From the NCBI GenBank assembly GCA_001769385.1, contig MEPB01000077.1:1-64000 (forward strand): a stretch of DNA of 64,000 nucleotides, written 5' to 3'. The translations under genes were made by a program, and so were the position numbers. This document shows positions 55,201-64,000 of the stretch, piece by piece. The stretch's first letter is position 1; each line of letters begins with the position of its first letter. The notes beneath the pieces were generated by a model. That model was given only the letters and a program-made list of their open reading frames with translations, was not told the DNA's origin and ran no database searches. This DNA is from Bacteroidetes bacterium RIFCSPLOWO2_12_FULL_35_15 (GTDB lineage: Bacteria > Bacteroidota > Bacteroidia > 2-12-FULL-35-15).

Positions 55201-55354
55201 TTAATCTATCTGGTATTTTGGATGTTTTTTTAGTCAATTTTAGACCAAGGCGAGAGATCTCAAAAATCGAAAAAAAGATTCTGATTTTGGTCAAATGACA
55301 GATTTGATTTTAATCTTTCATGTAGTTTTATTTTATTTTTTAAATATTTTTATT

Positions 55355-56377
55355 ATGCGTATTCTCCTTTTCTCTTCGTTTTTATTCCTCTTATCTTCAA
55401 AGACGCTATATTCTCAAGGTTGTTGTTCTGGTGGCAGCGGAAGTCCGATTGCAGGAGGAACTTCGCAGGGAGTTCTCGCTGAAAGACAAATGGAATTAAA
55501 TGCTAATTTTCAATACCTGGATACAAAAAAATTTTTTACTGGTGATCGTCACGATACCGCTAAACTGTTTGATGATTTACAGTCAAAATATTTATATTTC
55601 CGATTAGCTTATGGAGTTACTAAAAACCTTACCATGTCTGTTGAGGCGGGATATTTCGTCAACAAAACTCAGATCGGTTTATATAAAAAGGATACCATCA
55701 CTTCAAGTGGAATTGCTGACCTGATTTTGTTTCCGAGATATACCGTTTACAGCAAAAACACCGAAACAAAACGAACAGAATTAACATTAGGTTTAGGGTT
55801 TAAAATCCCTTTGGGCAAATATGATGACTCAACTGTTGTTTATACTGATCCTACTACAGGAGAAAAACTATATACCACCTCAACACCGGCTGTACAACCT
55901 TCTACCGGTTCACACGATTTTATTTTTTATGGTTTCTTTTACCGGGGCTATCCTGAAAAAAACTTTAAACTCTTTATGAATGCTTTATACGTAAAAAAAG
56001 GCTGGAATCCTTTAGGGGAAAAATTTGGCGATTATGCAAGTGTTGGGTTATTTGCCGGACAAACATTTTTTAAAAAACTGGGCGTTACCATCCAATTAAA
56101 AGGTGAATGGATCGGGATGCTGAAATCGGCATCAAATGTTGATTTAGTTGCCTATTACGGACTATATAAAGAAGATACCGGTGGCAGAAAAGTGTTACTT
56201 GTTCCTCAATTAAGTTATAGTTATAAAAAATTCACCCTGTTTGCATTAAGTGAATTCCCTATTTATCAATATGTAAACGGATCGCAAGTAGGGTCTCAAT
56301 ATCAAATTACTGCCGGACTGACCTATCGCTTTATGATTAAAAAGAAAGCAGTAGTAGAGGAAAAAAAGGCTGAATAA
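55355..56377 (+). CDS. Outer-membrane barrel protein with Cys-Cys N-terminus
   Basis: 340 residues from ATG 55355 (a start at 55295 adds a second hydrophobic stretch and is less likely). Signal peptide (LSSKTLYSQ) and a mature start GCCSGGSGSPIAGG, then alternating strands (FQYLDTKKFFTGDRHDT, TELTLGLGFKIPLGKYDD) and an aromatic end (ITAGLTYRFM) before a basic tail. Transporter-like barrel of unknown substrate. The Cys-Cys pair at the mature start fits the metal locus. Confidence 0.7.
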   Translation: MRILLFSSFLFLLSSKTLYSQGCCSGGSGSPIAGGTSQGVLAERQMELNANFQYLDTKKFFTGDRHDTAKLFDDLQSKYLYFRLAYGVTKNLTMSVEAGYFVNKTQIGLYKKDTITSSGIADLILFPRYTVYSKNTETKRTELTLGLGFKIPLGKYDDSTVVYTDPTTGEKLYTTSTPAVQPSTGSHDFIFYGFFYRGYPEKNFKLFMNALYVKKGWNPLGEKFGDYASVGLFAGQTFFKKLGVTIQLKGEWIGMLKSASNVDLVAYYGLYKEDTGGRKVLLVPQLSYSYKKFTLFALSEFPIYQYVNGSQVGSQYQITAGLTYRFMIKKKAVVEEKKAE

Positions 56378-56420
56378 TTTTTATCACTTTTGTTGTGATT
56401 TTTTCTGAAAAATTTATCAG

Positions 56421-57857
56421 ATGACTAAAAAAAATATTTGCTTTTTAAGCATTTTATTTTTGTGTTTAACACTTGTAATAGTTGGGCAGCCTTGCCCCTC
56501 CACAAGCTTTAAAAAGCTGATCTACCAAAATGACTCCACTTTATATCCTGACAATATAATTGATGCAATAAATGTTACAAATGATAGTGCATATTTTATT
56601 GGCCGGACTCAAATCGCTAAGATTGATTTGAATGGAAATAACATTTGGAATGGGTCACAAAACAATACTTATTTTGGAACTGACCCTCTGCCTTATTATT
56701 CTCCCGATAGCAACTATTTTTTAGTACTTGGAAACTATAAATTTATTCACATAGATGCCAATGAAACTATTTTATGGCAAAAATTTTTGCTGGATACAAA
56801 TTGTTATTGTAACCCGGTGGTTAAACACATTACTCAAACTTCTGACGGGGGCTTTATTATTACCGGCTCGAAAACTATTTTAGATACTACTTTTTATAGA
56901 AACCGGGTTTTTATTGTAAAAACAAATTCAACCGGTGATACATTATGGACAAAAACAATTGGAAAGTCTCCTTCAGATAATGAGGGTTATTATGCCCAGG
57001 AAACATCAGACGGAGGATATCTGGTGCTTGCAAGTATTGAATATGTAGATACGAATGCCATCCAAACTTATAAAGTGGGTGTATTAAAACTTAATAACAA
57101 TGGACAAGAGCAATGGTTTAAATCAGAATTAAGATCCATTTTTTATGGTGCAAAAATAAAAGGATTAAAAACAATTGATGGTAATTGCGTCCTTGTTGCA
57201 TCAATTGATTCAAATTTAGTTGCAACCTATTTTGTAAAAATCAATGAAAATGGAGATGTTCTTTTGGATACTGTTTTTCAAGATAGAAAATTTAATGGAG
57301 GAATTATGCAGCTTGCAAATGGAGATTACCTTATTGGGATGCAAGATAGTTTAACAAAAATGGATGAAAATACAAATGCCCTCTTATGGAGTAAATCATT
57401 TAGTGGCAGCTTCGGAGAAAACATATCAATAAACTCTATTAAACCTACCTGTGATAACGGATTAATACTGGGAGGTAATAGTGGCATATATAGAAGTACG
57501 AACATCCATCATGGCCAGGTTGATAATTATTATGATTTTTATGCTTATCTTATTAAAACAGACAGCACGTATTTTGATATCACTATTACAGGATTAGAGG
57601 AACCGGCACATAACCTTGCAAATACAATAAAGATCTTTCCTAATCCCTTTAGTTCACAAACAAGTATATTATTTACCAACGAGCTAAACAATGCGACTTT
57701 AATAATAACAGATCTACTTGGGAAAGAAATAAAATCAATACCTTTTTCAGGCAAACTAATAAATCTTGAAAAAGATGAAATGAAAAGAGGAATCTATTTT
57801 GTTGAAGTAATTGATAACAAAAAAAACAGAATTACAAAAAAAATTGTTATTCAATAA
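56421..57857 (+). CDS. T9SS-exported protein with beta-propeller-like repeats
   Basis: 478 residues. Signal peptide (LCLTLVIVGQP), then several repeats of the type HITQTSDGGFIITGSKT, YAQETSDGGYLVLASIE and SIKPTCDNGLILGGN, as in secreted propeller-like Bacteroidota proteins, and a T9SS sorting domain (IKIFPNPFSSQTSILF ... GIYFVEVIDNKKNRITKK). Surface or secreted; no enzyme residues recognised. The last gene before gyrB. Confidence 0.75.
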   Translation: MTKKNICFLSILFLCLTLVIVGQPCPSTSFKKLIYQNDSTLYPDNIIDAINVTNDSAYFIGRTQIAKIDLNGNNIWNGSQNNTYFGTDPLPYYSPDSNYFLVLGNYKFIHIDANETILWQKFLLDTNCYCNPVVKHITQTSDGGFIITGSKTILDTTFYRNRVFIVKTNSTGDTLWTKTIGKSPSDNEGYYAQETSDGGYLVLASIEYVDTNAIQTYKVGVLKLNNNGQEQWFKSELRSIFYGAKIKGLKTIDGNCVLVASIDSNLVATYFVKINENGDVLLDTVFQDRKFNGGIMQLANGDYLIGMQDSLTKMDENTNALLWSKSFSGSFGENISINSIKPTCDNGLILGGNSGIYRSTNIHHGQVDNYYDFYAYLIKTDSTYFDITITGLEEPAHNLANTIKIFPNPFSSQTSILFTNELNNATLIITDLLGKEIKSIPFSGKLINLEKDEMKRGIYFVEVIDNKKNRITKKIVIQ

Positions 57858-57928
57858 CAATATTTTAAACCCTAAAATCACCTTCCCATTGATTTAAAAA
57901 GCCTTGTATTTTCTTACAATTTTTAGCC

Positions 57929-60024
<2,096 letters not shown>

Positions 60025-60147
60025 TGATTTAAATTTATCACTGATTAATGAACCAGTCAATTTGTTTTGACCTCTCCCCTTAATTCCTGTCCGAAGGAGA
60101 TGGGAAATTGGATTTATTCATATTAAGCATTGGTATTAGAATCCATT

Positions 60148-60185
60148 AAAAAGTCGGTCAGAATTATTCTGACCGACTTTTTTTA
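60148..60185 (+). terminator. Rho-independent terminator of gyrB
   Basis: AGTCGGTCAGAA and TTCTGACCGACT are perfect arms around a three-base loop, followed by seven T residues. A-rich DNA before it may make it work in both directions. The gap also holds a degenerate CCTCTCC-type repeat at about 60064. Confidence 0.85.
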
Positions 60186-60222
60186 TCCTAAAAATTATTT
60201 GACAAAGTCCTCTAAAGGGAAT

Positions 60223-60254
60223 AAAAAAAACAGCCCTGCAATTCTGCAAGGCTG
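60223..60254 (-). terminator. Rho-independent terminator of the collagen-like gene
   Basis: On the minus strand CAGCCTTGCAGAATTGCAGGGCTG folds into a hairpin and is followed by eight T residues, 23 bases after the stop. Confidence 0.85.
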
Positions 60255-60276
60255 CTATGTTTTAATTTATTTAAAA

Positions 60277-62712
60277 TTATCTTTTGCCTTTTTTAACCGG
60301 TGTTTTCGGAAATACTTTTGCATCTTTTTGAGCAGGTTGTTTAATATCACTATCTTCAACCGGATTTCTCTCATAATCCTTGAATATTCCCATTTCAGGC
60401 GATTTTCCAAACAATTCTGGTCTCAGGTATTTTCCATCCCAGGAGCCGGTTTTCTCAACTTCAACTTTAATTTTATCAGGGTTTTGTTGAATATAAGGAT
60501 CATTACGATCAGCATAAACAACCCAAGAAACCTTTTGCCCCGGTTTTCCACCTGCAATTTCAAATATCCTGTTACTGATCTCTTTTTTAATATACAAATT
60601 AGATGGTACTCCTATTGCAGTCAAATTATAACTAAAATTAATATTGATTGCATCAAAATAACTTGGCATTTCAACTGTCGATTCGCCATTTGCATCAAGA
60701 ATAACATTCCCTCTATAAACATTTAATACCTCATTTGACTCAATGGAAAAGTGCTTTAACAATTTATGTTGCGGATCCAGAGGGTGATCTATAACGAAAG
60801 GTTTGGCCCCACTAGAACCCATATCTCCGTTTGAAAAAACTCCCCAGCCTGTTGCAGGAGCCTGTCCTATTACACCTACAGAATTTACACTAGTCCCGGC
60901 GGTTAGTCCAAATACTCCGACACTCGCAACATTAGTTGCGCTAGTCGCCTGCCCTGTTAATGCAACAGTTGCATTGTTCGATAATGCAGCCAGGAAAACA
61001 CCAGCTGCTACCCCGGAAGTTTGTCCCCAAACAGCAGCATGAGCAGCATTTGTGCTGGTTGAAACAGAGGAAGCATAAATAACTTGCGTATTCATCCCGG
61101 CTGTTGCCAATGTATTTTGTATGGAAGCAACTCTTCCATTACCTACAGCAGATGCAAACAATGTTACATCCGTATTTAATGCATTGGAAGTCTGAAAATT
61201 TCCGGCACGCCCTAAACCTGAGTGAAAAGAACCTAAACCAATGGCTGTAGCGGTAGCATTATTTTGTTGAATTTCTGCAGCACGGCCGGTACCATTAGTG
61301 ATACCCCATAAAGATGTGGAAGCATTCGCAGCATTTGCGATTTGAAAAACACCTGCATCTCCTAATCCGTCATTTTCTCCATAAACTGCTGTTGATGCTG
61401 CCGTACCGGCTGCCGGAATGAACCCCAGTACACCGATTCCTGAAAGATCGTTTTCTCCTAATACTCCTATTCCACTTGAGGTATTCAAACCATAAACACC
61501 TTGTCCTGCACCATTATTATCTCCTAATACACCGATACCTGTTGTTTGTGAAGTACCCCAAACTCCACCACCTGTGCCCGTATTTTCACCATAAATTCCA
61601 AAAGCTGTACCTGCACTTAGTCCACTAATAGGCCAGGTTAAGGTTGCTGTGGTATTTATTGCTCCCGGATAACCAAAGCCTGCAACTTCCATAACATCGG
61701 TTGTTGCACTAATAGGTGCCGCAAGATTTACAAGGATATTGCCATTTACAGTTGAGCCAACAACTCTCATCCGCTCATTTGTTGCAGCACTTCCTCTTGT
61801 TTTTATAACCCAATCCTGATTATCATTTGTTCCAATATAGTTGGCAGCCGGGGTTGTTCCTGTATTACCGGTTGTTAACCATGCACCTGAAGCAGTAGTT
61901 AATGGGCCACCAGAGCCTGCAGTACCGGTTAATGTCAAAGTTCCACTTGTATTATAAGATAATGTTGAAAGTGTCCAAGTCGGTCCTGTAGCGCCAGTTG
62001 CACCAGCTGCCCCAGTAGCTCCTGCTGTTCCAGTAGCTCCGGTAGCACCAGCTGTTCCAGTCGCACCTGTAGTACCTGTAGCACCAGCAGTCCCGGTCGC
62101 TCCGGTAACACCATTTGTTCCTGTTGCACCGGTAGCTCCCGCTGTTCCTGTCGGGCCGGTTGCACCGGCAATTCCGGTAGCACCTGTTGGACCTGTTGGA
62201 CCTGTGGCACCAGGAGTTCCTGCACCAAAACCTGTAGCACCGGTAAGTCCGGTTGGGCCGGTTGCACCGGTAGCTCCCGCTGTTCCTGCTCCTGTTGGAC
62301 CAGTATCACCTGTTGCACCTGTAACACCATTTACCCCTGTAGGACCGGTAACACCATTAATGCCTGCCATTCCGGTCGGACCAGTAGGGCCTACAGAGCC
62401 TGCTCCGCCTCCCGAATTGCATAACGAAACCCATGAAGTAGTTGGTACTCTATAAAAACAATAACACATTGAATCGGTGTTAAATATTAATAAGGCATTG
62501 GCAGGTGCTGCAATAGCGTTCATGCCGGCAGTATTCATTCGAGGAATTAATAATCCTTTATTTGCAGAAAGTAACTCTAAAATAGCGCTTGCATCAGGAG
62601 TATTAGTTCCTATACCCACATTATCCTGAGCATTACTGTTTTTTGGAATAAAAACAATCATAAAAGAAATAATGCCAATAATTGCAAGCAGTTTGTATAA
62701 TTTATTTTTCAT
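60277..62712 (-). CDS. Collagen-like surface/tail-fibre-type protein
   Basis: 811 residues. Signal peptide, the [18 protein letters not shown] block typical of exported Bacteroidota fibre proteins, then about 45 Gly-X-Thr/Ala collagen triplets (residues about 108-245, GATGPTGxxGATG) and a long repeat region ([28 protein letters not shown]) resembling trimeric fibre shafts. The C-terminus ends in Lys/Pro-rich [10 protein letters not shown] surface fibre or adhesin is likely, not a phage protein, since no phage genes are near. The antisense frames in this region are shadows of its repeats. Confidence 0.8.
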   Translation of the reverse strand: MKNKLYKLLAIIGIISFMIVFIPKNSNAQDNVGIGTNTPDASAILELLSANKGLLIPRMNTAGMNAIAAPANALLIFNTDSMCYCFYRVPTTSWVSLCNSGGGAGSVGPTGPTGMAGINGVTGPTGVNGVTGATGDTGPTGAGTAGATGATGPTGLTGATGFGAGTPGATGPTGPTGATGIAGATGPTGTAGATGATGTNGVTGATGTAGATGTTGATGTAGATGATGTAGATGAAGATGATGPTWTLSTLSYNTSGTLTLTGTAGSGGPLTTASGAWLTTGNTGTTPAANYIGTNDNQDWVIKTRGSAATNERMRVVGSTVNGNILVNLAAPISATTDVMEVAGFGYPGAINTTATLTWPISGLSAGTAFGIYGENTGTGGGVWGTSQTTGIGVLGDNNGAGQGVYGLNTSSGIGVLGENDLSGIGVLGFIPAAGTAASTAVYGENDGLGDAGVFQIANAANASTSLWGITNGTGRAAEIQQNNATATAIGLGSFHSGLGRAGNFQTSNALNTDVTLFASAVGNGRVASIQNTLATAGMNTQVIYASSVSTSTNAAHAAVWGQTSGVAAGVFLAALSNNATVALTGQATSATNVASVGVFGLTAGTSVNSVGVIGQAPATGWGVFSNGDMGSSGAKPFVIDHPLDPQHKLLKHFSIESNEVLNVYRGNVILDANGESTVEMPSYFDAININFSYNLTAIGVPSNLYIKKEISNRIFEIAGGKPGQKVSWVVYADRNDPYIQQNPDKIKVEVEKTGSWDGKYLRPELFGKSPEMGIFKDYERNPVEDSDIKQPAQKDAKVFPKTPVKKGKR

Positions 62713-62855
62713 TTTTGAGAGGTATTTATTTTTACAAATCTAATGTTTTTAAAATAGTATTTAATATTTTTATATGGGGAAAAGCTATGCCTTTTTATTA
62801 TCATATTAGACGCAAGACTCAGTCATTAAGTTGCATTAAATTATAAAACCAGATT

Positions 62856-64000
62856 TTAAAATTCAATGTCCAGATCAAATGCCTGTCGAAGTTTATTGAT
62901 AGTTGGATTTTTTTCTGATAACCTTTTATACCTGTCAGTTGCAGTATATAGGTTTGTTTTTTCTTCTGACACAGTCATCACAAGGCTCATTGAAATGGAA
63001 TAGTTATTTAATTCCTTGCGTAAAAAGTCCAGAAAATTCATTTTATCTTCATTAATGGCCTCTTCCAATGCTTTATTATTTATGGGGAACTCAACAATTG
63101 TTTCATTCGTTAAATTTGGGCGCTTACTTAATAAAGCACTTGCTAATCCGGCTCGTTTTTCTTTTAATCCATTGGCATACTTATTCCAGGCAACTTCAAG
63201 CGCTTGTTGCGTGAACGGGACTTTTGGCTGACCGGATAATAGTATGTTTTGTTCAACATTATTATCAGAAAGGTTTTTAGTTTTTTTTTCGGAATTCAGA
63301 TGTTGCTGAATAGAAGGTGTACTTGTTTTTATTAGTGGCTTTTTCACAGTTGCTACACTGCTTTCCGGATTCACCGGAGTGTTTTTTAAAACCGGCTGTT
63401 CGTTAGTAATAACCGGCTGTTTAACAGATACTGAAGATGTGGATAATACCGAATTAACAAGCCCTTCAGGTATTTTAGGTTTAGCTATTGGCTTGATTAA
63501 GTCATTTTTTTTTTCGGTATCAGTCCCGATGGAGTTGATAGAACAAAGTTGCAGTAACGCTAACTCCACCTGGAGTCGATGATTTTTACTGGACTTGTAC
63601 TGTATATCCGTTTTATTGAGAATCGTTAATCCTTTTACCAAAAATGACATGGAGCATTTCCCGGATTGATCCTTGTATTTATCTCTGATCTTAGTCCCGA
63701 CTTCCAGCAATTGAATTGTTTCGACATCTTTACTTACTAATAAATTGCGCAAGTGTTCTCCCATACCGGCAACGAAATTATGTCCATCAAAACCATTATT
63801 TAATATTTCGTTAAATATTAATAATGCCTGTGAACTATTTTCATTTAAAACGGCCTCTGTTACCTGAAAATAATAATCGTAATCAAGAATATTCAAATTA
63901 TCAATTACTGCTTTATAAGTAACCGTATTACCTGCAAAACTAACGATCTGGTCGAAGATCGAACAGGCATCCCGCAAAGCGCCATCTGCTTTTTGAGCGA
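62856..64000 (-). CDS. dnaX: DNA polymerase III subunits gamma/tau, C-terminal part (cut by window edge)
   Basis: 382 codons to the right edge, open at the N-terminus: the first residues read AQKADGALRDACSIFDQIVSFAGN, the sensor 2/clamp-loader block after the AAA+ domain. Then domain III (HNFVAGMGEHLRNLLVSKD, SKNHRLQVELALLQLCSI), a Ser/Pro/Lys linker (about 180-245) and a tau C-terminus (KVPFTQQALEVAWNKYANGLKEKRAGLAS). The AAA+ domain lies beyond the window. It is the clamp loader that loads the clamp made by dnaN. Confidence 0.93.
   Translation of the reverse strand, partial: AQKADGALRDACSIFDQIVSFAGNTVTYKAVIDNLNILDYDYYFQVTEAVLNENSSQALLIFNEILNNGFDGHNFVAGMGEHLRNLLVSKDVETIQLLEVGTKIRDKYKDQSGKCSMSFLVKGLTILNKTDIQYKSSKNHRLQVELALLQLCSINSIGTDTEKKNDLIKPIAKPKIPEGLVNSVLSTSSVSVKQPVITNEQPVLKNTPVNPESSVATVKKPLIKTSTPSIQQHLNSEKKTKNLSDNNVEQNILLSGQPKVPFTQQALEVAWNKYANGLKEKRAGLASALLSKRPNLTNETIVEFPINNKALEEAINEDKMNFLDFLRKELNNYSISMSLVMTVSEEKTNLYTATDRYKRLSEKNPTINKLRQAFDLDIEF

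Noticed and set aside
37302-57857. Integrative or conjugative element carrying the metal genes
   Set aside because: No integrase, relaxase, tra genes, tRNA or attachment repeats were seen, and base use looks like that of the neighbours.
60130-60726. 198-residue plus-strand frame after gyrB
   Set aside because: It crosses both terminators and lies antisense to the collagen-like gene; Phe/Ile/Asn-rich, not protein-like.
61935-62455. Gln/Leu- and Pro/Val-rich frames on both strands
   Set aside because: Shadows of the collagen triplet repeats in other frames of the same DNA.
60277-62712. Prophage tail fibre
   Set aside because: No capsid, terminase, portal, integrase or lysis genes nearby; the VGIGTxTPDAS type is common in exported Bacteroidota proteins.

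Overview
The window is AT-rich DNA from a member of the phylum Bacteroidota, probably an environmental Chitinophagales/Sphingobacteriales/Flavobacteriia-like lineage. Evidence: gldF and gldG (gliding-motility ABC transporter genes) next to dnaN, four proteins with a type IX secretion (T9SS) C-terminal sorting domain, carboxypeptidase-regulatory/TonB receptors, and Bacteroidota promoter boxes (TAnnTTTG). No rRNA, tRNA, CRISPR array, transposase, integrase or phage structural gene was seen.

Layout. 1-8.6 kb: a TPR/PP2C (SpoIIE-type) phosphatase cut by the left edge, an alpha/beta hydrolase, a radical SAM protein and two tandem DUF4139-type paralogues. 8.6-15 kb: a lipoprotein phospholipase D, a ceramidase-like membrane hydrolase, YiaA, a Crp/Fnr regulator and a second TPR/PP2C phosphatase. 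15-31.3 kb: housekeeping (dnaN, a DUF4340-like gene, gldG, gldF, lysC, lysA, deoxynucleoside kinase, a BaiN-like flavoprotein, murB, two glycosyltransferases, ftsE). 31.5-36.4 kb: a 1060-residue TPR protein paired with an outer-membrane barrel protein. 37.3-57.9 kb: a large metal-handling locus, probably copper/silver. It holds a TonB receptor, MerP-like and heavy-metal-binding-domain proteins, a CusA/CusC/CusB-type RND efflux system, three HYC_CC_PP proteins, two T9SS-exported paralogues, two small c-type cytochromes around a porin, a T9SS-exported CxxC redox protein and another barrel. 58-64 kb: gyrB, a collagen-like surface protein and the C-terminal part of dnaX, cut by the right edge.

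How parts work together. The metal locus looks built from a repeated module (T9SS-secreted protein, HYC_CC_PP protein, Cys/His metal-binding proteins) placed on both sides of the RND pump. The three HYC_CC_PP genes share one promoter architecture with fixed spacing, so they are probably co-regulated. A second small circuit lies at 10.4-12.6 kb: the Crp/Fnr regulator is next to yiaA, and yiaA and the ceramidase-like gene each carry a nearly identical TTGA-N6-TCAA palindrome 44-50 bases before the start codon.

The window is also rich in small non-coding repeats. One is a REP-like family ending in GTCATTTCGA. Another is a TNA-flanked miniature element (GAGCCTG...CAGGCTC), of which one copy is a short form and another has a REP palindrome nested inside. 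There are also simple heptamer-like arrays. Some of these have entered genes in frame (the first phosphatase and lysA), and one seems to supply a ribosome-binding site.
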